64,000 nucleotides of DNA, taken from NCBI RefSeq assembly GCF_041146395.1, contig NC_091008.1, positions 4,353,501 to 4,417,500 on the forward strand. Reading direction: 5' to 3'. Of the stretch, positions 13,480 to 26,494 are shown one piece after another. A model generated the notes under the pieces. It made no database searches and was not told the DNA's origin. It was given only the letters and a program-made list of their open reading frames with translations. The position numbers and the translations under genes were made by a program. The stretch comes from Eulemur rufifrons (taxonomy: Eukaryota; Chordata; Mammalia; Primates; Lemuridae). How positions within the stretch are numbered: the first letter of the stretch is position 1; each line of letters opens with the position of its first letter.

Positions 13480-14995
13480 CAGCCATGCCCTGTTTAACAA
13501 TAGAGATGCATTCTGAGAAATGCATTATTTAGAGGACACCGTAGAGTGTACTTACATCATTCCAGTTAGAATAGCCTACTGCACGTCTAGGCAGCATGAT
13601 AAACCCTCTTGCTCCTAGGCTATAAAGCTATACAGCATGTTACTGTACTGAATACTTTAGACAATTGCAACATAGTAAGTATTTGTTTATCCAAACAAAT
13701 CTAAACATAGAAAAGATACACTGACAACACTGTATAAAAGATACAAATGGTACATCTATACAGGGCACTCGCCATGAATAGAGCTTGCAGGACTGGAGGT
13801 GGCTCTGGGCGAGTCAGTGAGTGAGTCGTGAGTCAATTCGAAGGCCCAGGACACTACTGTGCACCGTGTAGACTTCATCATCACCGTTCATTTAGGCGAC
13901 ACTAAATCCATTTTCAAAATTTCTTTCTTCGGTCATAAATTAAGCTTCACTTAATGTCACTTTTTTACTTTATAAACTTCTCAGTGTTTTAACTTTTTGA
14001 CTCTTCTGCAATAACACAGCTTAAAACACAAACACCCTGTTACAGCTGTACGAACATATTTTTTTCTCCATAGCCTTATTCCAGAAGCTTTTTTCTATGA
14101 CGAAAATTTTTATTTCTTAGTTTTTTTTTTTTCACTTTTTAAACTTTTCGTTAAAAACAGAGACATAAACACACACGTTAGCCTAGGCCTACACAGGGTG
14201 AGAGCCATTAATATCACTGTCTTCCTCCTCCACTTCTTATCACACTGGAAGGTCTTCTGGGGCAATAACACATGGAGCTGTCATTTCCTGTGATAACCAT
14301 GCCTTCTTCTGGAATGCCTCCCGGAGGCCCTGCCTGAGGCTGTTTTACAGTTAACTTATTTCTTTATAAGAAGTACATTCCAAAATAATGATTACACATA
14401 TAGTAAATACATGAACCAATAACATAGTCATTTATTGTTATCATCAAGTATCATGTGCTATATAAAACTGGATGTGCTATACTTTTGTGGTGGTGGTTGT
14501 TTTTGAGACAAAATCTCTCTCTGTCACCGAGGCTGGAATGCGGTGGCAGGATTATAGCTCACTGCAACCTTGAACTCCAGGGCTCAAGCCATCTTGCCTG
14601 AGCCTCCCAAGTAGCTAGTATTACAAGTGTGTGCCACCATGCCCAGCTAATTTTTTTTATGGTTTTTTTTTTTTTATAGAGATGGGGTCTTGCTATATTG
14701 CCCAGCCTGGTCTCAAACTCCTGGGCTCAAGAGAATCCTCCTGTCTTTGCCTCCCAAAACGCTAGGATTACAGGCATGAACTACAGTGCCAACCTAGATG
14801 TGCTATACTTTTATGCAACTGGCAGCATAGGTTTGTTTATACCAGCAGAACCACAAACACATAAGTAATGCATTGCGTTATAACATTCTGATGGCCACAA
14901 CATCACAAATGGAGTTTTTCAGCTCCATTATAAACTTATTGGACCAATGTTGTGTATGTGGCCCATCATTGACCAACTGTCCCTGCACATGACTG
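13480..14995 (+). mobile_element. Tigger-type (TcMar) non-autonomous DNA transposon, interrupted by an Alu
   Basis: It begins after a TA with CAGCCATGCCCTGTTTAAC and ends with GCACATGACTG, an imperfect terminal inverted repeat typical of Tigger/MER8-like elements. Internal landmarks, such as GTACTTACATCAT, GCTCTGGGCGAGTCAGTGAG and TAGCCTAGGCCTACACAGGG, fit an internally deleted Tigger element as I remember it. It has no transposase frame. An AluJ-like element splits it at about 14487-14797. The subfamily name (Tigger3/MER8-like) is uncertain. Confidence 0.7.
14471..14813 (-). mobile_element. AluJ-like element nested in the Tigger transposon
   Basis: A minus-strand Alu dimer of older type. 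Its right arm gives GCTCACTGCAACCTTGAACT, without the lemur GAGCTAGGCTGACGC block. Identical 16-bp duplications gatgtgctatactttt at 14471-14486 and 14798-14813 fix the insertion point. The copy is more diverged than the lemur-type copies, in keeping with an early primate insertion. Confidence 0.92.
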
Positions 14996-15238
14996 TGATA
15001 GTGATGGGAAAACTGAGATTTGTTTCAAAAAGTGAAACAAATTCTAGACTTAGCAGTTATCTGGTAGATGACACCTTTTGAATCCAGATACTTTAATATA
15101 CCATTTACTCAAGTCTCCATTTTTGAATGATGATTTTTTAAAATAGGAAGAATCATTTGCCTAATTGATAAAATCTTCTATGGATTTAAACAAAGATAGA
15201 AAGCAAAACACAGCTTTCTCAATGTAGAAACATTTTTT

Positions 15239-16004
<766 letters not shown>

Positions 16005-16100
16005 ACTCCCTACAACTCAGCTCTCTGATCTTGAGCAAGTTCTTTAAATGCTTTCGACCTCGTTTATTAAAGGGAACATTGAAATTAAACGATCTCAAAA
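16005..16100 (+). repeat. MIR fragment
   Basis: CTCTCTGATCTTGAGCAAGT followed by TTTAAATG...CCTCGTTTATTAAAGGGAAC matches the MIR core in plus orientation, diverged. Confidence 0.55.
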
Positions 16101-16354
16101 ATCTCCTTCTGCTCAACCGATTATTCTCCCAGTTCTAAAGGTCCCCCTGACCCCGTGACCACAAGGCCAAGCTTGCAGCCAGGACAGCAAGGGACATCAA
16201 ATGGCACACGCTCCCCGTAAAAAATCCTTAGGAACAAGGGAGCGGTCCTCGTATTAGTCAGAAACGGTGGCCTGATTGTGCAAGTCATGAGGGCGTGTTT
16301 TGTGTAGTCCGTGACAACTTCTGGCAACACGCATAGCTACCTTTCCCTGGGAGT

Positions 16355-16560
16355 CGATCACCGGCCAGGCACCGTGCCAAGAGAATTACACACCGTATCT
16401 CGGTTAATCCTCATGACAACGCCACGAGGGCAGGGATATTACCCCCATTGCACAGATGAGGAATCAGAGGCTTAGGGTGATTAACCAGTTAGCCTGAGCC
16501 ACGAGGAGCGTCCACTGGAATCCAAGGCTGCCTGGCTCCAAGTGCGAGAGGCCTGCAGGA
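16355..16560 (-). repeat. MIR element
   Basis: CCAGGCACCGTGCCAAG, TTAATCCTCATGACAACGCC and CACAGATGAGGAATCAGAGG are the reverse complement of MIR 3'-half and core landmarks. Confidence 0.75.
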
Positions 16561-16694
16561 GGTCAGGTCCTGGCAGACTTCTCTCCCACCCCCACTCCTG
16601 GACGTGCCCTCTGACTCACCCATATTTAATTACACCATGAAGTCTCCATAGTAAACATTCTTTGTGTCCCTCCCGACTCCATTCCCTCGCTTCT

Positions 16695-16930
16695 CCTAAT
16701 AATAGATGCAAACATTAATTGAGCACTTGCCACCGTGCTGCTCTTTAAATAGACGGTCTCATTTCATCATCACCACAGTCCTCGGCGGCAGATGTTATTA
16801 TTTCCTCCGCTTTGCAGGGAAGGACACCGAGGGACAGAAAAGTTGAGCGCCTTGCCCAGGCTACCCGGGTAACAAGTAAAAAAAATAAAGGTTTGAACTG
16901 AGTTCTAATTCCAAAGCAAATAAAAATGTC
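16695..16930 (-). repeat. MIR element
   Basis: GCACTTGCCACCGTGCTGC, TCATTTCATCATCACCAC and GTTGAGCGCCTTGCCCAGG follow the reversed MIR consensus. Confidence 0.7.
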
Positions 16931-16949
16931 GATGCTGGCAACATCCTCA

Positions 16950-17165
16950 GCTAACACGTATTAAACCTTTGCAATGTGCCGGGCGTTTGGCATAAGGCTT
17001 CACAGAAACTATCACATGTAATCCACACAACAATCCTGCAGGATAGGTATTATTGTTACTAGTGTCATTTTTCAGATAACAAAACCCAAGCAGTCTTGGG
17101 TAAGTCATGAGTGAAAGTCACACGCAGCCAAATGATGACAAGATCAGGCTTTAGCCCCACACTGC
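16950..17165 (-). repeat. MIR element
   Basis: GCAATGTGCCGGGCGTTTGG, TAATCCACACAACAATCCTG and TATTATTGTTACTAGTGTC mark another reversed MIR directly after the previous one. Confidence 0.7.
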
Positions 17166-17184
17166 TTGACCTGCTGGAACAACG

Positions 17185-17320
17185 AGCATGTTTCCTTGAC
17201 AAATTACTTAACCTTGCTCTGCCTCAGTTTCCCCATCTGTGGAGTGGGTGTGTTATGAGGATTCAACGTTTTGAAATACATAAAGCATCTGGAAGAGTCT
17301 TTGGCACAGAATAAGAATCA
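17185..17320 (+). repeat. MIR element
   Basis: ACAAATTACTTAACCTTGCT and CCTCAGTTTCCCCATCTGTG, then TTATGAGGATTCAACG, form a plus-strand MIR core. Confidence 0.8.
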
Positions 17321-17354
17321 TATGGTCAAGACAAAATAAAGAGAAGCCCAGACT

Positions 17355-17555
17355 TTGCCTCCTACAAGCAAAGCTGCGTTATCTCTCTGTGCCTCAGTTT
17401 GATCACTCGTAAAGCATAAGAAATAACAGTACCCACCTCGCGTTGTTATTGTAAGGAGGAAATGGGCAAATACGCACAGAGAGTGAGCAAGAAGACAGGC
17501 ATTAGAGCGTAAGTGCGCTGGTCAATAAATGCTAACGTTCACTGCTGTTATCATG
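17355..17555 (+). repeat. MIR element
   Basis: TCTCTCTGTGCCTCAGTTTG, CAGTACCCACCTCGCGTTGT and GGTCAATAAATGCTAACG follow the MIR consensus in plus orientation to its 3' end. Confidence 0.8.
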
Positions 17556-18474
17556 ATTGTATCATGATTATCATTTCGAGCCTTTTCTTAGTCACACAAA
17601 GATCCTCCTCTGCCTTGGGAGCGATCGCGTTGGCCCTGCCTGAACCCTTTGTCCTCCAAGACACCTCAGGCAGTCAGCAGCTTGAGTCAGTCCAGCTGAG
17701 TCAAATGTGCAAATCAGAGAGGGCCCTTCTGCGCAGAGCTCACCCACAGGAGGGCAGGGACGAGTCTCAGGATCTGGTATGATGGTGCCCAGCACCGTGC
17801 ATGTAAACACATAATTACACACCGCCTTGAAACGTTTTCTAAGAATGTGCCGGACTTGCATGACCGCAAGGCTCTCGGGGTGGGGCCTCAGCATCCACGG
17901 TTTTGATGACGCCCACAGCACCAAGCTGTAGTCCGGAGTATTGATCAATTGCTTGGCTGACGGATTAATATGCCAGCTGGCCCTCCTCGCTGCTTACTGA
18001 GATCTAATTAAATTAATTGTGTGAGTGTTTAGAAAAAGTGTCTGGATATAATAGGTGCTCAATAAACGTTAGCACTGTTGACCGGCCAAGCACAAACGAC
18101 TTAAAGCAGTCCGAGTTGTCCAATCACTTCCTAGCTATATGGTGTGTCCCTATCTGGAGGTAGAGCAGAAAGAAACTTCCCTCCCTTTCGCGGGGATAGG
18201 CTATCAGGCCAGCAGTTCCCATGGCAACTGTGCCCTGCCTGTCACCCTGGCAGCAAACGTGTGCCAAGCATGCATGCCTCCATGAATCACTGACGGTTGA
18301 GAATCATTCACCAGCATGACCTCTTTGCTTCTTGAGCCATGCTAATAAGGCTCTATCACTTGTGACCCACACATACATATACGTGTGAAAAAAAATTAAT
18401 CTTATAGCAATTGTATCATATAGACTTGTCCTCGGTCACTGAGAAGAATATCTGTTCTGTTATTCCCTTAATCT
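17556..18474. other. Intergenic DNA with a TAAT-rich block
   Basis: No gene is supported. A diverged MIR/L2 tail piece (TAGGTGCTCAATAAACG) lies at about 18050-18075. The block at 17935-18025 holds ATCTAATTAAATTAATTG and lacks repeat character. Confidence 0.45.
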
Positions 18475-18555
18475 GTCGATAAGCATTTATTGAGCGTCCT
18501 ATGCAAACACAGGGCTCAGCACTGGAATTACAACAGTGGAAATCCAGTTTTAGAT
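18475..18555 (-). repeat. L2 3'-end fragment
   Basis: GATAAGCATTTATTGAGCG, then GGGCTCAGCACTGGAATTAC, follow the reversed L2 3' end. Confidence 0.55.
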
Positions 18556-18625
18556 CAGAGTTTGTAACCTAGGCCGATGGGAGACAGGGGAGGTGGAACA
18601 GAAAAAGAAGTTCATAGGCAAACAT

Positions 18626-19011
18626 AAAACCCTGTGTTAAGGCCGGGCGCGGTGGCTCACACCTGTCATCATAGCACTCTGGGAGGCCGAGGCGGGAGGA
18701 TCGCTCCAGGTCAGGAGTTCGAGACCAGCCTGAGCAAGAGCGAGACCCCGTCTCTACTAAAAATAGAAAGAAATTATATGGACAACTAAAAATATATAGA
18801 AAAAATTAGCCAGGCATGGTGGCACATGCCCACAGTCCCAGCTACTCGGGAGGCTGAGGCAGGAGGATCGCTTGAGCCCAGGAGTTTGAGGTTGCTGTGA
18901 GCTAGGCTGACACCATGGCACTCTAGCCCGGGCAACAGAGCGAGACTCTGTCTCAAAAAAAAAAAAAAAAAAAAGAAAAAGAAAAGAAAAGAAAAGAAAA
19001 CCCTGTGTTAA
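18626..19011 (+). mobile_element. Strepsirrhine Alu, full dimer with GAAAA-rich tail
   Basis: Alu body from 18641. The tail is expanded into AAAAG units. Perfect 15-bp duplications aaaaccctgtgttaa lie at 18626-18640 and 18997-19011, so the insertion is fairly young. Confidence 0.97.
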
Positions 19012-20699
19012 GTGAGCATAGAGTTTCAGGCATGCAGTGGGTGGGGAAGAGAACAGGGGAGAGTGGGTTTTCAAAAAATTAGGCACCAAACCAAAAACAT
19101 TGCAAGCTCAAAGAAGGCTTCCCAAGAGAAAGTAGCCTCTAAGCTGAGACCTCAGCAAAGGTATGTTAATACTCACGATTATTCCATTACGCAGGTGGAG
19201 AAACTGAGGCAGGAAGCTACCGGTCTGACATTGTAAAAATGTAGGAGCGTCTTAGGATACAATATTGTCCTGAAGACCTGGAGTTCTCTGCCTCCACCAC
19301 CACACCATGCTCCCTCCCTCCGAAAGATCTAAACATTTTAAGTTTATGAGTCTGACAACTTCAATGGCATTCCTTACCCAGGCTATAAAATTCTAGTCCT
19401 GCCACCGCAGAGCTGTTTTTTTCTGAATTTCACAAACTTAGAGATAACACTGACTCTAGTTTTCTGGCCAGCAACAGTCACAGAGCCCAGGATCTTGGTT
19501 TATATTTGAAGACTAACTTTACAACTGCAAAAAAAAAAAAAAAAAAAGCCAGGACAGGGGGCAGTGAGTGTGGAAGAGAGGAGCTTTCTTTGAGATTTCT
19601 TGCTTTGGAAGAGCTAGCTCTTTCTGCTAATTTTGTAAATTATTGGATTTCCCTTCAAATGTATGTTTTTGGAGGGGGTTGTGTGTATCAAAATACCATG
19701 TCATAGCAATATCTATGTATTGATAGAAATGCTCTATATGTGTGAAATCAAATGCTCTGTGCAAAAACTTAAGTAGCTTCGATGTTATTTCTCATTTGAT
19801 ATTGACTATTGAGCAAAAACAAAGAGGTTGGATCAGCATGTCAGCTTTGCACGAAGTCATCCACACATAATCATAACTCATAAAATTGAGCTTATAAGTA
19901 AGATTTTCCCTATAGTTCACATATATGCATGGGTCCATTCTCTTGGCTCTGATAGTATTGAACAAGCATTCACGAACCAAGGAACTTTATATGTCATGGT
20001 AAATTTGGTTCAACCAAAATATTCAGGGAAGATCCTTTGCCAAGCATATGAAGGCTATTGCTCTTACGGCCAACTGGGCTTTCTCCCATGCTCACCATCA
20101 TGTAATCTGATGAATGAGACACTCTCACCCCCAACCTCATTTATTCAGTCGAACTGATTCTACTGTATCAGTGCAAGTTTATAACAAAACAGAAAAGTTA
20201 TTAATAGAAGCAAGAAAAATGTTATTTTGGCCTAATTATCAGTAATCTGAGGCATGCCAAAGTTAAGCCAATAAAGGTTATCTATAAAGCATGAGATACT
20301 ACAGTGGTGTTAGGAATAAATAGAACCCAGGACTTCGATGCCTAACTTCAGCGAACAGCTCTTTCTCAACTGACATGATTACCTCTGAAGTTCTGGAAAA
20401 GAAATAGTGAGAAGAGGGTCATCAGCAAGACTGTATCTTGCATTCCTTATGGAAAGAAATTTTAGAAATGAAATGTGATCATCCTCAGATGTTTAAATCA
20501 ACTTTCGCTTTCCCGTCTGGCTGTAAACACTCCACGCTTGCAGAACTGTGTGTAGTCCTGCGAAGGATGCAGGCCAAAGAGCATGGGAAGTACAGAGTGA
20601 GCTTGAGGCCAGAGAGAACGTAATTCCCATCTGCATCTGGTGCTTTACAGTTTGCAAAGCGTGTTCCAGTCTGACCAGGGCTCATTAAGCACTTCCTCA
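19012..20699. other. Intergenic DNA
   Basis: No gene is supported. It holds a MIR core piece near 19165-19225 (GGAGAAACTGAGGCAGGAAG), an A-run at 19531-19548, and single-copy DNA at 19600-20680. The longer plus-strand frame at about 19828-20157 has no recognisable domain. Confidence 0.45.
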
Positions 20700-20945
20700 T
20701 GTTGCTATTGTCTCAGGAGCTCTGGAATCAGTGGCGAGCAAGGCAATCCTAGTCCCATCCCTGCTATTTTATTTAACCCTTGAAACAAACTCACAGAAGG
20801 TAGATGGTATTCCCATTCTATGGATGAGAAACGTGAAGTTTAGCGTGATTAAGTGATTTTCTCAAGATCATGGAACCACGTGGCTGAGACAGTGGTGAGA
20901 ATCTGAACGCAGGTGACTCGACTCCCAGATCAGTGCTCCACCTCC
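20700..20945 (-). repeat. MIR element
   Basis: ATTTTATTTAACCCTTGAAA, TTCCCATTCTATGGATGAG and GATTAAGTGATTTTCTCAAG are reversed MIR landmarks. The piece ends with GACTCCCAGATCAGTGCTCC. Confidence 0.7.
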
Positions 20946-21341
20946 AGGGGGCGCCCTCAAACCCTCTGTGGCCATTTTCAGAGCTGCTTCTGTTTCAATC
21001 ACCTACTAAGGATGGTCCCAGCAGTCAGCCAACTGACCTTCCAACAAAAGCCTGGATAAAAGGAAGAAGCCTCAGAACTGGGGATGAGGAGGAGGAGGGA
21101 GAGAAAGCTACATAGAAAGGGACGTAAGACTCCTGTCCCAACCGCTATCACTTCCTCATACCTCAATAAGGGGAGATTGAGTTTGTCATCATTTTATAGC
21201 AGCTGTTCATTATGATATTAATGTGTTAACACTTCTTTTTTAAATAGGGTTGGCTTCTATTAGATTCTACGGTTGCTCAAAAAGATGTTTATCTGGTTAT
21301 GTGCAGAGTGCAACAGTTGTTCTTAGATTCAAGATCATTTA
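20946..21341. other. Intergenic single-copy DNA
   Basis: Nothing recognisable. Confidence 0.4.
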
Positions 21342-21700
21342 ATATTCAGCCAAGGCCGGGCGCGGTGGCTCACGCCTGTAATCTTAACACTCTGGGAGGC
21401 CGAGGTGGGTGGATCGCTCGAGGTCAGGAGTTCGAGACCAGCCTGAGCAAGAGTGAGACCCCGTCTCTACTAAAAACAGAAAGAAATTATATGGACAACT
21501 AAAACAATATATAGAAAAAATTAGCCGGGCATGGTGGCGCATGCCTGTAGTCCAGCTACTCGGGAGGCTGAGGCAGGAGGATCGCCTGACCCCAGGAATT
21601 TGAGGTTGCTGTGAGCTAGGCTGATGCCACGGCACTTATCCTAGCCCAGGCAACAGAGTGAGTCTGTCTCAAAAACAAAAAAATATATATATTCAGCCAA
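21342..21700 (+). mobile_element. Strepsirrhine Alu, full dimer
   Basis: Alu body from 21355. Duplications atattcagccaa lie at 21342-21353 and 21689-21700. The right arm has a small insertion (GGCACTTATCCTAGCCC). Confidence 0.95.
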
Positions 21701-21819
21701 ATATCAAACAATAACATATCTGATATGTTGTTATCATTATTGTTATCCCATTCCCCATTAATCATTGGGATCGTTAACTTACTGCAGCTAGACATTGGAA
21801 TGCCATGGAGAGTTTGTAA

Positions 21820-22132
21820 ACATTACCAATTCCCTGCAACCCTCTCCAGGTTAATTAAATCAGGATGGAGCCCCGGTGTGGACAGTGCGTCCAAGCTTCC
21901 AGGTGACTCTGGTGTGCATAAGAGCTTGGTGACTTTTGCCTCACAGGGGCTCCCAAAGTGCCGTCCTGGAGTCAACATATCTGGGAACTTTCCAGAGATG
22001 CCAATTCTCCAGCCCCACCCCAGGTCCACTGAGTCAAAGAGCTCTGGGGGTGGCGTCCAGCAAGCTTTGGTTTAAGAAGCTCCCTGGTGATGCTGGCACT
22101 GCAAGCGTTCAAGTTTGGAAACCACTGTCCTA
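21820..22132 (+). repeat. MER5-like hAT fragments
   Basis: The piece at 21850-21930 (GGTGACTCTGGTGTGCATAA) and the block at 21990-22132 (GGTGGCGTCCAGCAAGC, then AAGCTCCCTGGTGATGCTGG, ending TTTGGAAACCACTG) match MER5A/B-type non-autonomous hAT elements. The terminal AACCACTG is the hAT end motif. Confidence 0.65.
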
Positions 22133-25100
22133 CACGATTTTGTCAAAGAGCTGTCATCTACCCTGCTAAATACCCCAAAACAGCTCCTAACCCCTTTCAT
22201 TCTCCAAGGTTAGAAAAGATAACCTACTTGAAAAGTATACATTGCATTTGAAAAAAATAAAAGCCATAGCAAATAAATCCAAACGAAAAGAGGTAAGGGA
22301 AAAAAAAAAAAAAAAACCCTTATCACTGAATTTGTTTCTTCTCAGTTGCCCCCATTTTTCATTGATTTCTTTTCCTGCTGTTTTCTTGATCCAATGGGGA
22401 AGTTTTCAGAACTGCTGGCCTTTGTAAATGAGTCGGCTTTCTCTTTAATGGCATGAGACACGTGTGAGCACAGAAATAGGAGTTGCAGGTTTGCATGCAT
22501 TCATCACTGCAAGAGCAGAGCTGTCCAAGTAGCACGCAAGCCTCATGTGACCCTGCTGGGTGCCACAGGCGGGCCTGAGTTGTTTACATTTGCAAATACA
22601 TTTCAGCAAAAACACATGTTGGCAGTTAGCGCTCCCTGGGCTCCTCACACAAGCCGCTCTGTGGGGAGCCAGACTTTGTTAGAAGAATTTGACTTCGAAA
22701 AGAAGAACCCAATGCATTTTGCATAAGTTAGAGTTAAAATTCTCCGGGTCATACTAGCAATGAACAGGACCAACGCAAAGCTGTCAAGTAAGAAATTTCG
22801 AGCTCTCCAAGTGAACATCTGACTCTGAACACTTTTTGGGGAAAGACACGGGGGCGGCGACACTTACGGTTCAGAAGCCAAAAATAAAACCAACAGTCCA
22901 GATACGTGCGGTTCCGGAGAGATGACGCATGTCTTGAAGGCGACACGGGCTGAGGACAAGGAAGCCATCGCCACGGGGCCGACCTGTTGGTGCAGAATGA
23001 CCGCACACTGTCACCTCACTTCTCTGGCTACCTCAACACCTCCCCGGCCACTCCTGCCCTCCCCGCCCCATCCTGCGGCCGCAGAGGTGACACCAAGGCG
23101 GAGCGGGGAGGTCCTGGGGCCCTCCTGAACCGTGGAGGCTGGCATCTCTCCCTGATGGCCAGTGCCCACGCCGGGTGGTCTGTGGAGTGTTCGGAATAGC
23201 ACACCTGTGCTCGTACAGGCCTCAAATCTGACTCTACAAGGAAGGACACCAATTTCAGGCGATGTAACAAATCACTAAATCACTTAGTGTCCTAGCTGCA
23301 CGCTGGTCTATTTGTGCGCTGCAATGAAATGCCCCTAAACCCCAATTCTCCTGATTTGAGCAATTCACATCGTGTGCCTGTAGCAACACATCACGTGTAC
23401 GCTATAAAGGCATGCAACTAGTATGTACCCGTGATCATTAAAAATAAAATCATTTTTTTTAAAAGCAAGGGTACATTCCCGCAGACGAGGCCTTTGTCCC
23501 TAACCGTGGCAGGGCCCTGGCGGCGTTCGTGGTGGCCACTGTGCCTCTGCGTCGTCCCAGCTGCTCCACGTCACCCTCCTCCTCCTCTCACCGCCACATC
23601 CTCTAACCAGAGGGCACCAGGGGCCACCAGACTGCAGGCGGATTCGTCCTTCAGAGCAGATGTCCACGAGACCACAGAGGGGCTTGGGGAAAAAAATGCA
23701 TAAAAATGACAAGCTTCCCAGTCTGAATGTGAAAACTTGCATGACTCACTTTGTTCCACGTTATTGCAAAGCATTCGTTTCTGCGCTCCTGAAAGGACAA
23801 CCTGCCCGTGGTGGGTGTCCTGGTGGTGGGTGTCCTGGTGGTGGCCGTGCGGGAACAGGGCCGCAGATCCCTCCGCCAGGAGTCCCTTCCTGACGGGCCA
23901 TCCTCGCCCCTCTCTTTCGAGCCTTTCTGGATAACCCGGAGAGAAAGGGGAAGGAGCGAGCAAGGACATGGCACTACTTGGCGACCCACAGCGTGTCAAC
24001 TCCTGGGCCTGGCTGGCTGAAGCAGGTTGGGCCACGACAGTCGCATCGCCTCTGAAAATTGTGTTTCCAGACACCCCCTCCCAAACCTGCTCACTCAGCT
24101 TTGCCTGCTGTCTGCCCCACCCCCATCCATCCTCCAGTCTCTGTTTGCTTTCTCTGCCAGCTCCTAGCTGGAGGCTTTCCTGGTTCCTTTACTTTCTGTT
24201 CCGCCCTTGACCCCCCTGTCCCATGGCTTCCTGCTCTGCAACCTCAGGGCAGTCGCCCCGCACGCGGGGCCCCAGCTCCTGGAAGCTTCTGGAAGCCCGG
24301 CCTGAGCAGCCCCCACGTCCTCAGACTCCACGGGGCACGAGGGAGGGGGCCGAGTCTCGCCCACAGCACTGTGACATTTTCACAAGGGCAGTTGGTGACC
24401 TCAGGATCTCCCCTCCGCCTGGTGCCATTTGCAGCCACTCCTAAGCACCAGCCCTTTACAAGTTACCTTCTAAGAGCTTCGGAATCCGTGCCTTACCAGA
24501 GCTTAAATTATTAATGGAATGACTGGTGAGTCAGAATAAACATAAAAGAAAAAGACATTTGAAGATCTATGCAAAAAAAAAAAAAAAAATTCAAGTAAAT
24601 GTAAGCATCGATACTTTTCAGCATGGAATAAGTCCACTTGTAGGCCTCTTTCTTATGTGGCTGCTAATAAAAAAAAAATCTATTCAAAATAAATCCACAA
24701 ATATGTCCTATGAAAAGTTCAGGTTCCTTTTTTTTTAGGTTATTCATTTTTAAGAAATTCTGGGAAATGATATTCATTTAGTGCCCAAGACTTTGCTCTA
24801 GCCTTAAGTCCTCTCATCCAAATTCTGATGAAGTTTACTATGTAAAGAGGATTAACTTTAACATTTAATTTAAGCACTCTAAGGATTATATTATCCATAA
24901 ATGTCAGTAAATAAGTATTATCTTTATCCTTTGGTATACAAGATGGAACACTCTCGTAACTGTTGGCAAGTTTGATGGGTGTGGGGGGCGGGGGTTTAAG
25001 AAACTGGTGTGTGGCCAACACTATGGGTCAAAGAACCATCTGGCACTTAAATTCCTTTATTTTCTCCCATATACTCTAGGCTTCTGTAAGTTCTGATTTT

Positions 25101-26490
25101 TCAGTTAATCGGCCCTATAGCAATACTGTTGATTTAATTTTCCCCAACAAGATGTCTCTGTCTTGAACCACATGTATTCAGAGCTATGTTGCTGGTCAAG
25201 CACCTTTATATAAATCCCTGCTAGTGGGAAAGAAATACTAAATTCTAACAGGTTTGCCTTAGCAGCAGGGACATTCAGTCTAGGAAGATTTGCTTATCGA
25301 TTTGTTCTTTATCACAAATTTTTTTTTTTAGCTTCTTCCTAATTTTATTATCACATTACCTGTTATTGGGTATTAGAACTCCATTAGCAGATCTGGTTAT
25401 AAATTCATCAAAACTAGAGCTCTTGAAAAATTCACCATAAAATTCACCACCTCAGACCACTATCCTAAATCTCGTCTCTGCTGAAATGACAAGGAAAATA
25501 AAGGGCATTTGATTTCCCCAACATCACCCAAAGGTCTTCCTTGCTTTGTCAGTGGTTTCATTTTGCAGTTATAGCACGATATAAACATCGAGATTTTACT
25601 TCTCTTACAAAATGCTTACAGAACCTCCAGTGACCTTAGATAGAAATGTATTTACAAAATAAGGTCTTAAAGATGTTGCAAGGCACAGAACTGGAATCCC
25701 CTACAAGCGAAAGAAGAGAGAGAAAAATGTACCAGTGCTCAGCTCACTGGCTTGCTAATGCTCCAAATCAGAGTCTTCACTTTGCAAAATGGCAAAACGT
25801 AAAGATCTGCTCTGCATGGACTGCGTTTAAAATTGACACAGATTTCAGCCAGTTCTCCTAAAGTACAGTAATACTAATGGCTACCAATAATCCAAGCACG
25901 GTACCAGCCACCTCTGATATGTCACCATTGAGCCTCTGAGCATCAACAGCCTCTGGGAGCCTTGGCCCCTTTTTGTACTCCAGCCGCCACTTTGGCCACC
26001 ATCTCTCTGGGGTCCCCTCCCAGCCACCTAGGCTCACGGTGCCCCAGCATGACCTGCAGCTCCTCACCTCTCGTGCCCTGCACACCGTCACCTCTCCTCA
26101 TGCAGCGTCCCTGCTGCCCTGCACACGCCACGCCCAAGACTCGCTCCTCCCGGCCCATGAGCAGCTTGGAAGCGAAAGAGAGTTAGTACCCATGGAACAA
26201 ACCTTTGACCAGTGGAGATTAGCAAAGAGTAGATAAATAGTTTTCCCTTTGCCATCTCCATGAACTTCCCTAAGGTGCAGCAATTCATAAGCCCTTTGAG
26301 AGGACAGTGCCACCAGATTTTCTGTACGCCAAGTAGGTAGACGCAGGCTTGGGAACACCCGCTTGTATCGTTTCTTCTTCCCTCCTCACCCTTTCCCCCC
26401 TCACGCCTGTTTCCCTGGGATTGCATTCTTTTATTACGTCCTTTTATTCAAAAAGAGTGTTACGTAAGCTTTCCCTCTAGTCTGTGGACT
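22133..26490. other. Intergenic DNA, GC-richer between about 22.85 and 24.45 kb
   Basis: No gene is supported. The part at 22850-24450 is richer in GC and has many overlapping open frames, but none shows a domain, splice pattern or codon bias I trust. A 15-bp tandem repeat sits at 23808-23849. A-runs occur at about 22298-22317 and 24572-24590. 24500-25860 is AT-rich single-copy DNA. A short MIR piece (reversed) may lie at 25870-25940. Confidence 0.45.
23808..23849 (+). repeat. 15-bp tandem repeat, about 2.8 copies
   Basis: The unit gtggtgggtgtcctg at 23808-23822 is repeated exactly at 23823-23837, then partly at 23838-23849. Confidence 0.9.
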
Positions 26491-26494
26491 TTCT

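Noticed and set aside
13480..14995. Tigger-type element as a source of transposase
   Set aside because: It is internally deleted and has no transposase frame.
22850..24520. Possible gene in the GC-rich patch with a 151-167-codon frame
   Set aside because: No recognisable domain, no coherent splice sites, and competing frames on both strands. No CpG-island promoter lies nearby.
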